The notes: generated from the sequence alone by a model not told the origin. A stretch of 64,000 bases of DNA from Unio delphinus (GCA_029339505.1 JAQISU010000182.1:1907501-1971500); one strand, 5' to 3'. Shown: positions 31,855 through 43,193, counted from the stretch's first letter. Numbers and translations: made by a program.

Positions 31855-33445
31855 ATGACATCTAAGGTAGAAATATTTCTTTCTAATCCTACCCAGGAGC
31901 AATTAGATCTTTTCAAAAAAGACGAGTTGGTTCAACTTGCCAGAAAATACGATCTTTCTGAAGTGAAGGCTTCTTTAACGAAACAAGATATCAAAAAGAT
32001 TTTGGTCCAGTATTTGGTAGAACAGGATGTTTTTGAACAAAGTGCTTTGATTCCAGTCAGTAAGTCTACACCAGACTCTGACATTAAACTGAAGGAATTA
32101 TAATTAAAATTCAAGATGGAATTAGAGTTAAAGAAGCTGGAATTTCAGAGAGAGAGTGAATTAGAGTTAAAGAAGCTGGAGTTTCAGGAAAGGGAGAAAG
32201 AGAAACAAATTGAATTACAAAAAGAGCAAATGCGGATTGATAGAGAGAGAGAGGAGAAAGAGAGACAATTACAATCTGAAAAAGAAGAGAGAGAGAGAGA
32301 CAAGAAAGGGAGAAAGAAAGACAATTACAATCTGAATTAGAGTTTAAGAAACTGGAATTTCAGGAAAGGGATAAAGAAAGACAATTACAATTTGAAAAAG
32401 AGGAGAGAGAGAGAGACAGGAAAGGGAGAAGGAAAAACAATTACAATATGAAATTAGAATGAAAGAAATGGTGCTGGCAAGTGGGAATCATCATCATACT
32501 TCAAATCAAAATTTTGATTTAGCAAAGAATATTAGATTAGTGCCCCCTTTCAAAGAAAAAGAAGTAGACAAATATTTTATTCTTTTTGAAAAAGTTGCAG
32601 AAAATTTAAAGTGGCCAAGAGAGAATTGGACTCAGTTACTACAATGTGTACTTAATGGTAAGGCTAGTGAGATTTACACTTCACTGTCTGTTCATCAAAG
32701 TAGTGACTATGATGTGGTTAAAGAATACATTTTACGGGGTTATGAGTTGGTTCCTGAAGCTTATAGGCAAAAATTTAGAAATTCCAGAAAAGAAGCTGAA
32801 CAAACTTATGTCGAATTTGCTAGAGAAAAGGAGCAGATGTTTGATAGATGGTGTTTAGCCAAGAAAGTCAAACAAGATTATCAAAATCTCAGGCAAATTA
32901 TATTAATTGAAGAGTTCAAAAACTGTGTCCATAGTGATGTTAAAACTTATCTTGATGAGCATCAGATTGAAACCTTAGAAAATGCTGCTCGAGCTGCTGA
33001 CGAATATTCTTTGACACATAAAGTTCCTTTTGTTAACAAGACTTCTACTCAACAATTTTCTGGCAGAAAAGAATTTCCGCCTAATTCAAGCCCTTCTAAA
33101 ACTCAAACTAACACAACTTTCAAAAATCAGACTTCAGAGAAGTTTGATTCTAGATCCTTGTCTCTTCCGACGTGTAACTTTTGCAAGAAAAAAGGACACG
33201 TTATTTCTGATTGCTACAAATTGAAAAATAGGCAACAGAATCAAGATAGACCAGTTCCAAATGCTCTTATTTACAAGAGGTCAAGGTCACAGTCATGTAT
33301 TGAAAGGAATACATTTGTTGGGTCTAATAAATCCCAGTCTGATTTTGATATGGAGAATTATGAACCATTCATATCGAAGGGTTCTGTATCACTTTTGGGT
33401 GATTCAGCCAATCCCACCCCTATTAAAATTTTAAGGGACACATGA
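31855..33445 (+). pseudogene. Gag with SCAN-like region and zinc knuckle (broken)
   Basis: An N-terminal frame (31855-32103) ends in TAA and continues in the same frame at 32116. It encodes a long Glu/Lys/Arg-rich coiled coil made of repeats such as LELKKLEFQ. The frame is shifted in the GA-rich runs near 32290 and 32410 and resumes at 32459. The next part (about 32570-33010) resembles the SCAN fold known from Gmr1-type Gag proteins (AYRQKFRNSRKEAEQTYVEF, then LIEEFKNCV and LDEHQIETLENAARAADEY). A CCHC knuckle CNFCKKKGHVISDC lies at about 33173-33214. The frame ends at a TGA where the protease motif begins. Confidence 0.85.
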
Positions 33446-33840
33446 GCCTCTCAGAGTCTTTTATTATCAGGTACTTTGCCTTTATCTGAGAAGTCTTCTT
33501 CTAATGAAAGTGTTCTTATTCAGGGGTTAGAGTGCTGTTTTGTTAATGTTCCTCTCCATTGTGTAAATTTGTCATCAGACTTAGTGTCAGGACCTGTGAC
33601 AATCGGAACAGTCTCGGTTTTACCTGTTGAGGGAATAGATTTATTGCTAGGCAACGACTTAGCTGGAGACAAGGTTGTGGTTAATCCACTTGTGACTGAC
33701 AAGCCTAATTTGGATCAGAAAGTTGATCAAATTGAAAAAGAAATCCCTGATATATTTCAAGCTTGTACAGTTACTAGAGCTATGGCAAAAAAGCTCTTGA
33801 GAATGAAGTTGAAAAGGGCAGTATTCCCTTCGTTGACAAA
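33413..33840 (+). pseudogene. Retroviral-type aspartic protease (broken at its active site)
   Basis: The frame of Gag runs into ILRDT, then TGA (33443-33445), then ASQSLLLSG in the same frame. The catalytic Asp-Thr-Gly has therefore lost its Gly to a stop. Downstream, PVEGIDLLLGNDLAGDKVV matches the conserved flap-to-ILG part of the fold. A frameshift around 33800-33840 links it to the integrase frame. Confidence 0.75.
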
Positions 33841-33843
33841 TGT

Positions 33844-34857
33844 ATGGGTCAGGCTTATGTTATTGAGGGCAGCATTCCCTTACCTGATACCTGCGTGGGT
33901 CAGGCTTGTGTTGAAAAAGCCAGTATTTCTTTAACTGACGCTTGTAAAGGTCAGGTTTTCAATGAGGTCACATTTACTTCTTGTTTAGATCAATCAGAAA
34001 GTATTGATCATAGTGATCCTCTTTTGACAACTCATTCTCTTTATTCTAATCAGGGTGGTGATTTTGAGAGTGATGTTACAGGAGGCAGCATTCCTTCAAT
34101 TGGCACTTGTATAGGTCAGGATTTTGATGAGATCACTTTTACTCTTGGTTTAGATCAATCAGAAGGTATTGATCATAGTGATCCTCTTTTAATAACTCAT
34201 TCTCTTAATCAGGGTGATAAACGACAGTCACTTGTTGTTGAACAGGAAAAAGATCCTGAGATCTCCTTTTTGTTTCAAAGGGTCATAAATGAGACTGAAG
34301 TTACTGAAGTTCCTGTCTGTTATTTCATTAAAAATGGAATTCTTATGAGAAAATGGAGACCTCCCGAGGTACCTGCTGGTGATGAATGGTCAGTGAACTA
34401 TCAAATAGTAGTTCCAAAACCTTACAGACAGGAAATACTTAATCTGGCCCATGAAACTCCTTTGGCTGGTCATTTAGGGATTAATAAAATGTATCACAAG
34501 ATCTTGAATCACTTCTATTGGCCAGAAATCAAAAGTGATGTTGTCAAATATTGTAGATCTTGTCATGCTTGTCAAATGGTAGGAAAACCCAATCAGAAGA
34601 TACGTAAGGCTCATCTGCAACCTATTCCTACGTTTGATGAAACATTCAGTGGAATTATGGTAGATTGTGTGGATTCCTTATCTAAGACCAAGTCAAGTAA
34701 TCAATTAAAGTTAAAAATAAAGCTAAGGTTTGAAAGAACTGAAAGGGAGAGAACTTTTGAGTTTGATAATGGAGTTGTGTTACTCTTATTCATTCTTCTT
34801 ACTTTTCTTCAAATTAGATATTACGGCCCTTACAAAGTTAAGAAGAAAATGAATTAG
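33844..34857 (+). pseudogene. Integrase: linker repeats, HHCC zinc domain and C-terminal end, core deleted
   Basis: The first 120 residues are a linker with an internal duplication (GQ-F-EITFT, LDQSE-IDHSDPLL-THSL, twice). The HHCC domain follows: HETPLAGHLGINKMYHKIL, then FYWPEIKSDVVKYCRSCHAC. The catalytic domain starts (IMVDCVDSL) but breaks off after SSNQ (about 34700), and the frame jumps to the C-terminal region ending RYYGPYKVKKK. About 150 residues of DDE core, including two catalytic acids, are gone. It is placed upstream of RT as in Gmr1. Confidence 0.85.
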
Positions 34858-35109
34858 TTAAATTATAGTATTAGTGCTCCTGGGATCTAAATTAATTATA
34901 GGAGTACCAGTGTATTGAAAGAAATAGCCATTTTAAATATGTAATTAATTTAGTTGTACTAGTCCTACTTAGTGAAGGAATATCATTGGATTATATTGAC
35001 ATTGGGGCGACGAATTGTTGGAATTCAGAAATTATAAAAAAATCTAGACCAGAAACTTTCACATTTGCAAGTGCAAGAAAGAAATGAACTGAAAGTTATT
35101 ATTATATGA

Positions 35110-35760
35110 GCACTTATGTCCAGATATTCTTACCAGGACAAACAAAATTTTCATGACGTTGAAATTGAAAATTTCAAACAGCATCCATGCAGGATGAATC
35201 CACTCAAACAGGAATATTTGAAAAAGGAAATTCAATATTTGCTGGAGAATGATTTTATCAAGCCCAGTAAAAGTGATTGGAGTTCACTATGCATACTTGT
35301 TTCAAAGCCAGATAAAACTTTCCGTATGTGCACTGATTAAAGGAAGGTGAACAGAGTGTCAAAAACAGATTCATTCCCATTAACAAGAAGTGACTATTCT
35401 ATTGATAAAATTGGGAATGACAAGTACGTCACCAAATTCTGACCTTCTGAAAGGATTTTGGCAGATTTCACTACGGAAAGAGCAAAGGAAAACTCGACAT
35501 TGCGACTCCAAAAGGACTCTACCAATATAAAGAAAGTCCATTTCAACGTCTCATAAAAATGTTCATCTCTGGTCTAGAGATTTGTGACGTCATCATTTAC
35601 AACGACACCTAGAGAGAACATCTAGCAACAATTCGATAATTCTTTAACAGACTCACTAATGTATGTTTGACAATTAATTTGTCTAAAAGTGAGTTCTGCT
35701 GTGCTTGTGTGTTTTCCTAGGACACTTTGTGGGACATGGACAAGTTAAAAATTTGAGGCT
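35110..35760 (+). pseudogene. Reverse transcriptase relic of the LTR element
   Basis: It begins with VEIENFKQHPCRMNPLKQEY, LLENDFIKPSKSDWSSLC and DKTFRMCTD, typical of Ty3/gypsy RT. Stops at 35338 and beyond and small deletions follow. Where the YIDD box belongs the sequence reads CDVIIYND, so the catalytic motif is lost. Thumb-like sequence (LTINLSKSEFCCA) ends near 35720. No RNase H follows; the element goes directly to the polypurine tract. Confidence 0.85.
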
Positions 35761-35892
35761 ATTTCTTGATAATATAATTGTATACACTCTTTCCCATGTA
35801 TAATTCATTATATTGTGTAATTTTTAATTTCAGATGTAAATTGGTTTGTGATAAAAAGAAAGTTTTATCATATAAACCTTTCTTTTTATTTT

Positions 35893-35903
35893 ATGGGGGA
35901 AGG
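35893..35903 (+). other. Polypurine tract
   Basis: ATGGGGGAAGG directly precedes the 3' LTR and would prime plus-strand synthesis. Confidence 0.75.
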
Positions 35904-36712
35904 TGTTACGGCTATTGGATTTAATTTTTTTTATTTTTAATTATTAAATCCAAATTTGTCATTTAGGGTTTATTATTATTTAAATGGGAAATTTTTCTAG
36001 AAAATTCACTTGACCTGGACTTTTCTGGTAAACAGGCTGACCTTGGCTTGGTTATCTCAATATCTGACCTTGCTTTAGACATTGTCAACAAGTCTTCAAT
36101 TCTATTGGTTGGTTTCGGGGACAGCATTTTATTAGTGGCTGATTTATTCTTCTAGTTCATTCTTTAAGCATGTGACTTGGTGAAGGTAGTTCTTTCCATG
36201 ACCTTCCAGACTCACATGATTCCTCTTGTTTACTTCAGAAAAAACAATATATATAGCTGTGTTTTAGAAGCTAACTTTAGTAGTAGAAATATTGGGCTGT
36301 AAGTTATTGGTTGTGTATTTATGTTTGAGTGTTAATATTATTCTGGACTTGTGTCCATTCGTTGGAAAAGAAGAATTATTCTATTTATCTGGAAAAGGAC
36401 ATGTGTTTCATAATTTCATCTGGATGATTTAAAAACAAGAACTGCATCACGTGACATTGTCAGCCATTTTGGATTATTACCTCGTCAAGATTCGAACCTG
36501 GAACTATTAGAACATTTATTTATTAGGACTTGCAATTCCATTAGTGGATTATTTTGTGAATTCTAAATTTGTTGGATTTGATTCTCTAAAACTGTAAGTT
36601 CAATTGTTTTATTTAAATAATTGTACTTAATAAATTCATTGTTAAAGTTATACAAGCTTGTTAGTTTTCACTGTTTCTGTGTTGCTGCTTATTCGAGCCT
36701 AAGCACGTAACA
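35904..36712 (+). repeat. 3' LTR
   Basis: 809 bp, TGTTACGG...CGTAACA, about 99% identical to the 5' LTR. It is followed by the GATG duplication. Confidence 0.93.
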
Positions 36713-37290
36713 GATGAAAAGATCTACTCATGGTGCATTGATACGCATATCTAAATATTGGATGAAAAGATCTACCCATGGGGCATTGATACGTATATCT
36801 AAATATTGGATGAAAAGATCTACCCATGGGGCATTGATACGCATATCTAAATATTGGATGAAAAGATCTACCCATGGGGCATTGATACGCATATATAAAT
36901 ATTGGATCAAAAGATCTACCCATGGTGCATTGATACGCATATATAAATATTGGATCAAAAGATCTACCCATGGTGCATTGATACGCATATATAAATATTG
37001 GATCAAAAGATCTACCCATGGGGCATTGATACGCATATCTAAATATTGGATCAAAAGATCTACCCATGGGGCATTGATACGCATATATAAATATTGGATC
37101 AAAAGATCTACCCATGGTGCATTGAAACGCATATATAAATATTGGATCAAAAGATCTACCCATGGGGCATTGATACGCATATATAAATATTGGATCAAAA
37201 GATCTACCCATGGGGCATTGATACTTATATCTAAATATTGTTTTAAAGATCTAACCATGAGGCATTGATATGCATATATCAATATTAGAT
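36713..37290. repeat. 48-bp minisatellite, main array
   Basis: About 11.5 copies of a 48-bp unit (gatctacccatgggGcatt, then gatacgcatatNtaaatattggatNaaaa). Because 48 is divisible by three and the unit lacks stops in several frames, long open frames appear on both strands; I do not regard them as genes. The last copies (37230-37290) are decayed. Two more copies lie left of the retrotransposon. Confidence 0.95.
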
Positions 37291-37440
37291 CAAAAGAAAA
37301 TTATCAATTAAATTCTCTACATCAATGATGAATGCTCTCTTCTTAATAATTATGGATATAAGAAAAACTCAAGAAAAAATATAAATAATCCCCGTTTTAT
37401 AAGTGAGATAGGCATAATACACAATTTCATATAAACAACT

Positions 37441-37449
37441 TCTCTCGCC

Positions 37450-37503
<54 letters not shown>
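37441..37503. repeat. C11 run and (TC)n microsatellite
   Basis: A C homopolymer of about 11 runs into about 26 TC units. Confidence 0.95.
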
Positions 37504-37506
<3 letters not shown>

Positions 37507-37589
37507 ACAAAATATGTGAAAATAATGGAGTCATACATACAGAAACCCATGGAACTCTGAAAACTGCAAACACGTTGGCCTTTATAGTA

Positions 37590-37752
37590 GTTATGTATAT
37601 ATGTTCCATAAGACTTATTCATAATGGTATGTATACTTATTCCATAAGACTTATTCATAAGATTTATTCATAATGGTATGTATACATGTTTCATAAGACT
37701 TATTTATTATGGTATGTATACATTTTTCATAAGACTTATTCATTAGACTTGA
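37590..37752. repeat. 36-bp minisatellite, left part
   Basis: About four copies of ttccataagacttattcata plus atggtatgtatacatg. The same unit resumes at 40489-40612 beyond the LINE. Confidence 0.9.
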
Positions 37753-37849
37753 ACATGTAAGTCCATTTTTTCTCTCTCTCTACCACCCTCCTCCTAGTAG
37801 ACAAAACAAGCTGACTGGATCTCTCTTTCTGGAGAAGCTTCCAAATCTT

Positions 37850-38446
37850 ATGGAGTATGGGAATTCGATAGGTGGCAACCTAATTATTCTTGGAGATTTC
37901 AACTTTCACTTTGACTGTCCTGGAAACCCATACACGTCAAAACTCCTAGATTCCATTCATGTTTTCAATCTTAAACAGTCAGTTAACCAACTCACACATA
38001 AACTTGGTCACATTATAGACTGGTTTGCTTATGGACCTGATGATAATATTCTGCAATCCACCCTTGTATCCCACGAACTTGCATCAGACCATCTCGACGT
38101 ATCAGTCCCTAACCCTCCACCTCTATTTGTTACTAAGAGAAACCTTCGTATGATAAATAGAACCAAATTCATGCATGACATCCAAGAAAACCTAACAACT
38201 TTCTTACATCCAACAGCGGAACAACTTGATAACTGCCTGCGTTCATTGCTTGAAAAAAAATGCCCCAGCCACCAAATGCAGATTATCAATAAAACAAAAA
38301 GTGTTCTCCATGGTATAGCAATGTTAGGGACCAGCTTCGGACTGCTAAAAGACATCGCAAAGAAGCAGAGAGGCCTAGGCTTTTCACCAGACTCACTATT
38401 CATAAACAAATCTATGAAGCCGCTAAGAAGAACGTCACAAACATAG
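37850..38446 (+). pseudogene. LINE endonuclease fragment
   Basis: This 198-codon open frame encodes the C-terminal half of an APE-type endonuclease. Catalytic Asp and Asn are in GDFN and the terminal Asp-His in SDH; the N-terminal part is missing. The linker toward RT follows. It belongs to the LINE and is not a host gene. Confidence 0.8.
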
Positions 38447-39059
38447 TCCATTTAGCAAAATTATCCCACTACAATACTAAGATCACGGAAAGTTTCAGCT
38501 GCAAAGAGCTCTTCGAGATATCTAACAGACTAATGTCAAAGAACAAATGTACACCACTTCCAACTACCTTCTCTCCAGTTGACCTTCCGGACCAATTTGC
38601 AAATTACTTCCGTGACAAATTACAAACCATTAGAGATTCTCCTGCCAACACAATTTCAACTGACTCGTCACCATACAGTTACGATAAAGCATTTCAGCGA
38701 CATCCATTAGGATTATTCTTTATTGATTTAGTACGGACAATCGTGATGAAGAGTGCACCAAAGTCTTGATCCAATTCCGACATCACTGCTGCTTGAGTGC
38801 TTAGACCCAATATTGCCTTCACTAACTGATACTAGTAATATCTCTCTCTCTCTCTCTCATCGGGGGAATTCCCATCATTTTTCAAAACTGCCATCGTAGA
38901 GCCTCTGATGAAGAAACCAACACTTGACCACAACGATCTAACGAACTACCGCTCAGTTTCTAATCTCTCATTCATATAAAAAAAAATTCGATAAGGTTGT
39001 TCTAACCCAACATTTGTCTAATTTGAATTCAAACAGTCAGCAGGATATCGCCCTTGCCA

Positions 39060-39907
39060 CAGCATGGAAACTACTATACTGAAAGTATTTAATGATATTC
39101 TCTCTGCTTTGGATAGTGGAAAGAGTCCAGTTCTCACACTCCTGGATTTGTCTGCAGCATTTGACACAATAGACCATGATATATTATTTCACCGTCTATA
39201 GCATTAATGGCATTCAGAATATAGCCTTACAGTGGTTCAAGTCCTACTTAGTAAACAGGACACAAATTAGATATGCAAATGGAATACATTCCAGCCCAGT
39301 TGACGTATGTTGTGGTGTTCCACAGAAACTGTAATTGGACCTGTTCTCTTCATTCTATACACGAAGCCGCTCTCAAGTGTCATAGATCATCTCCCAGTGT
39401 CTCACCAATTGTACGCTGATGACACCCAAAAATACAAGTCTAGCCACCCAACTGAAGTTGATGCTACCATCCATGGAGTAGAGAGGTGCATTTCTAATTT
39501 GAAATCATGGATGACATGTAACAAGCTGCAAATTAATGATGATAAAACTGAGGCTTTTCTGATCACAACACAAAGACTTTCTCATTCACATCCTCAACCT
39601 CAGACAATAAATATCAGCAACACCAACATTAAATTCTTACAGTTAGTACGAAAACCTAGGTGTTACTCTAGACAGTACTCTCACATTGCACCAACATGTC
39701 ATGAACATATGCAAGGCTGCATATCTTGAACTGAGAGGCATCAGTTCCATTCCTAAATATCTTTCAGTTGATGACACTAAAACACTTGTGTGTTCATTAA
39801 TACTTTCAAGACTGAACTATTGTAATTCAATTATGTCTGGTTCGTTACAATATTTACTCCAGAAACTTCAAAAACGTTTCAAACACAGCTGCGCTGATCA
39901 TCTTTAG
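39060..39907 (+). pseudogene. LINE reverse transcriptase fragments
   Basis: Palm-domain pieces are spread over shifted frames. The A motif (LDLSAAFDTIDHD-like, about 39145-39185), the B motif CCGVPQ and YADD (about 39414) are recognisable, followed by the thumb and connection region. Several frameshifts rule out activity. Confidence 0.8.
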
Positions 39908-40424
39908 AGTACCTCGATCAGAGCACACCTCACCATTGCTCTGTACCCTACACTGCCTATCAATTCGATACAGAATCAAACACAAAATTTGTTCTCTGTG
40001 CTATATTCCACTGACAGACGCCAGTCCAACATACCTATCCAGCCTCACTCATGTGTACACACCAGCAAGATGCGTACGCTCTTCTTCTGACAATCATATA
40101 CTCATTGTTCCCAAGGTGAAATCGAAGTCATATGGACAACGCTATTTTGCATACCAGGGCCCGGCGATGTAGAACGAATTGCCCATTGAAATTAGACATA
40201 AAGACACAGTGGTCCCTTTTAAGAGTGCTCTTAAAACTCACCTTTTTCGACTGCAGGGACAAACTTAGAGATCTAATAATGTCTTGTATCTTATATGTTT
40301 TCAGCATGTTTATATGTTTTCCAATGTCATTGTTTTTGTCATTTGTTTTTCTGTAGTGTAGTCATATCATTATAGATGGTGTAAAGCGCTTAGAGCTTCT
40401 AAAGATTAGGCGCTATACATAGTC

Positions 40425-40428
<4 letters not shown>

Positions 40429-40488
<60 letters not shown>
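40429..40488. repeat. (ATT)n LINE tail
   Basis: About 20 ATT units form the 3' tail of the LINE. Confidence 0.95.
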
Positions 40489-40490
<2 letters not shown>

Positions 40491-40612
40491 AGACTTATTC
40501 ATAATAGTATATATACATGTTCTATAAGACTTATTCATAATGGTACGTATACATGTTCCATACGAATTATTTATAATGGTATGTATACATGTTTCATAAG
40601 ACTTTTTCAGAA
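40489..40612. repeat. 36-bp minisatellite, right part
   Basis: More than three copies of the unit seen at 37590-37752 continue after the LINE tail. Confidence 0.88.
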
Positions 40613-41376
40613 GGTGCAGAATACCAATTATATAAAACGGTAGCCGGTCTAAACTGTATGATAAATAGTTCGGTTCAGTGCCGCATAAGTACTGTAATCT
40701 ATTTAATGATCTTGTTTGTTTGTTCGTTTGTTTATTTGTTTGTTTATCTAAAATATTCAAATATCCAGATGTAGACCACCCCCACCCGCTTCGGCCCCGG
40801 TTCCAGCCTTGCCACTATTTCTTTTTCGCTCAATAGGCTGGCTGGTTAGTCAGTAAGCATATAATCTTCTCAAAGTAAAGGCAAAAAGAAATGGAAACGA
40901 TGGAGATAGGTGATAAATGTCAATAAGTATGCTACTTCAACCAGCGTATCGACTTAGATCAAGTGTGCATATATTTAAATATTTGAATTATCTCTTGTTG
41001 GTTTGTTATTTTTCGCTTAGGTTATATTCACCACTTGCTTTGATATAGTCGCCGCAAAGTGAATTGCTGTGAATTCAGTGTTAAAGAAGCCAACCATGCA
41101 GTAATTGCAGTGGTCACCGTTCTTCAACCAAACTATCTTTTATGTTCGAATCATAAGTGTATCATATATTTAATTATATGACATGAATGAAAATATAGCC
41201 GCAAAAAAGAAATAATGAATTCAAGCAGCTTATAAATTTGCAAGGGCGATGTGAATCACGAAAAAGGTACAGAAACTGAATCACATTTTGTCGTGGGCGC
41301 ACTGGACAGGGATGTGAATAGATCACGAACTCCGTCAATCCACCGTTGCCTGTAGTCAAACTTAAGTCTGCTTATA

Positions 41377-41414
<38 letters not shown>

Positions 41415-42700
41415 TTCAGAGTAGTATTCGATATTAAAATGCAAATATTTATTTCAGCAACCTCCCGCATCCAAAACGGACTCTCTAACCACAGAACCAC
41501 CAGAGTGTGGTCATCCACAGGTGAATAAGTACGAATAATATCGGATATACTACTTTTGTCTTTTTATGAATTGCTTCTCATTCTTCAGCTTTCGTTCCTG
41601 TTATTTTGATCTTGAACAAATGTTTTCATATTTGGGAGATGTGATCTACAATCATATGCATTACTTGATTGTTTTACCATACCAACCAAACTATTTCGTA
41701 TACATTTCAACCAATTCAATGTCAGACCAAACTGTTTTGAGATTTGAAATGTTTAAGACCTTGTGAGAACAATCAAGAAAAATATAAACTCACAATATGC
41801 AGCAAGAACTTTACTGACTTAATATTGAAAATAAACACCTCTTCTGCCTATATTTGGTGGAACTTGGACAACATTAACCTGTTCGGCACTAAGTGGTCAG
41901 TCAGTCAGTCTTGTATGGATGGATGGGTGGAGATTGTCGGGATATGGAGTTGAGCACGATGGGGATAGGGGGATGACAGATTTGGTAGGGGGTTAAACCC
42001 GTACTGAAATCCGTAAGAATCTGCTACACTGAACCTTTGATGTTACTCCAGTTTACGTTTGATGATTCCATCAACGCTGAAAGAAATAAAGCAGATGATT
42101 TTAATTTTACATTAATAAAGTAAAGGCAATTATTAAATGTTACACTAAATTTTTATATAGGATTGTTGTTGTGAAACTCCGAATCTATAACTGATAATGT
42201 GTAAATCCGCAACATCGTTCAGAGTAGACAAATCGTTGAAATTTAACTAGGCGTTCTTAATGGTTGATGGTTCTTTAGGACCCAACTACCTATACGTATG
42301 TAATTCCCACTTTTGTCTCGGCGCAAAAATCTTGCCAACTTTCAGACTAAGACACTTTCTTCGCTGCATACAATAATCGGCACGTACTTTTCACCAGTAC
42401 ATTATATCACCTCCAACGTAAACGATGAATATGTTCGCATTTAATGCAATATGTCAATGGTTCTCATGAGCATCACGGTATAGATGATATATTTGTCAGA
42501 CAGAAGAAACAAATATGAGAGACCCTTACCTGTAACAATCAATTGTACAAACCATGACCAATATGTAGGTCGTTGTTATGCAAGAATGTGGCTGAACAAA
42601 AGTACAGAACTAGACTTGTCTGCCAGTCAAAATTAGCGCCATTCATGCTACGAGCAGACGGACTGGATATTCTTTTTTTATAGAGAGCTGAGAAGCGAAG
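40613..42700. other. Gene-free stretch with a (TG)n run and one possible exon
   Basis: No gene is established. It includes (TG)n at 41380-41412 and a 63-bp exon candidate at 41458-41520. The other open frames are short and unrecognised. Confidence 0.6.
41458..41520 (+). CDS. Possible isolated 63-bp exon
   Basis: A pyrimidine-rich acceptor (tatttatttcag) and a donor (cag/gtgaat) bracket 63 bases, open in phase 0. The reading is QPPASKTDSLTTEPPECGHP and one more Gln. The base composition is more GC-rich than the flanks and looks coding-like. No neighbouring exons are recognised, so this may be chance. Confidence 0.2.
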
Positions 42701-42706
42701 TAACCC
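42701..42706. repeat. Target-site duplication, left (TAACCC)
   Basis: TAACCC stands directly before the left end of the Polinton-like element and again at 45713-45718. In the right copy the first T overlaps the last base of the terminal repeat. Six-bp duplications are typical of Polintons. Confidence 0.75.
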
Positions 42707-42805
42707 AGCAGCAAGAACGATGAACAGACCAAGTTTTCAAACAAAATTAAGGACTCTACGGAGACTGAAACTAATTCAGACAAACTAAAGGGGTGAACAG
42801 ACCGA
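42707..42805. repeat. Left terminal inverted repeat
   Basis: The 99 bases pair with 45615-45713 on the opposite strand with roughly ten mismatches or less. The repeat includes one unit of the 64-bp sequence that is tandemly repeated near the right end. Confidence 0.88.
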
Positions 42806-42903
42806 ATTGGTGGACGAATGAGGGTAGTTGATGCGCTAATGGAAAGTATGTAAATGCTTTCCAAAAATATGTAGACAATTAGATTAATCTCGTATTAAAT
42901 AAA

Positions 42904-43101
42904 ATGTCACATAGTCATGTTAATGTTACTCTGATTCCTAGTCAAATTAGAAAGTTGCAATCGGATATAGCCAAAAAATGTCGAACTATGATATCGCTAA
43001 AACACAATCAGATGTCTGGTGGTCAGAATAAACAATCACTGACAGCTAGTCAAATTAAACATTTCAATGATGCTAGCAAAGATAAAAGGGGTGTTCAGGT
43101 C

Positions 43102-43193
<92 letters not shown>

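Larger units (their letters stand above)
30927..36712 (+). mobile_element. Gmr1-like Ty3/gypsy LTR retrotransposon, internally deleted
   Basis: The 5786-bp element is bounded by two 809-bp LTRs that differ at only about 8-10 positions, and flanked by the 4-bp duplication GATG (30923-30926 and 36713-36716). The order inside is Gag (SCAN-like region and zinc knuckle), protease, integrase, then reverse transcriptase. Integrase before RT is the hallmark of the Gmr1 group; most Ty3/gypsy elements have it last. The integrase catalytic core, part of RT and the whole RNase H are missing, and frames are broken, so the copy cannot move on its own. Nearly identical LTRs imply a recent insertion, probably driven in trans. 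Confidence 0.9.
37760..40489 (+). mobile_element. L2/CR1-like LINE, 5'-truncated and decayed
   Basis: This non-LTR retrotransposon has an apurinic-type endonuclease (frame 37850-38446: NLIILGDFNFHFD, DWFAYGPDDN and LASDHLDVS) followed by a broken RT. RT pieces are DLSAAFDTIDHDI-like sequence near 39145, YADDTQKYKSSHP (intact catalytic box, about 39414) and ICKAAYLELRGISSIPKYLS (39686-39907). Frames are interrupted by stops and shifts, including a (CT)n run near 38845. The 3' end is gcgcttagagcttctaaag, aggcgctatac and an ATT tail. The copy sits inside the 36-bp minisatellite. Confidence 0.88.

Noticed and set aside
32116..32340. A separate coiled-coil gene
   Set aside because: It lies in frame with the N-terminal Gag segment after one stop, inside the LTR element, and is part of the broken Gag.
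36699..37282. 170-184-residue repetitive frames on both strands
   Set aside because: Result of a 48-bp tandem repeat without stops. No start context, splice signals or family match, and frames exist on both strands equally.
36713..37290. CRISPR array (regular 48-bp period)
   Set aside because: There are no unique spacers between repeats, and the window is animal nuclear DNA. It is a minisatellite.
40413..40760. Minus-strand frame with poly-Asn
   Set aside because: Runs through the ATT tail of a LINE and a minisatellite.
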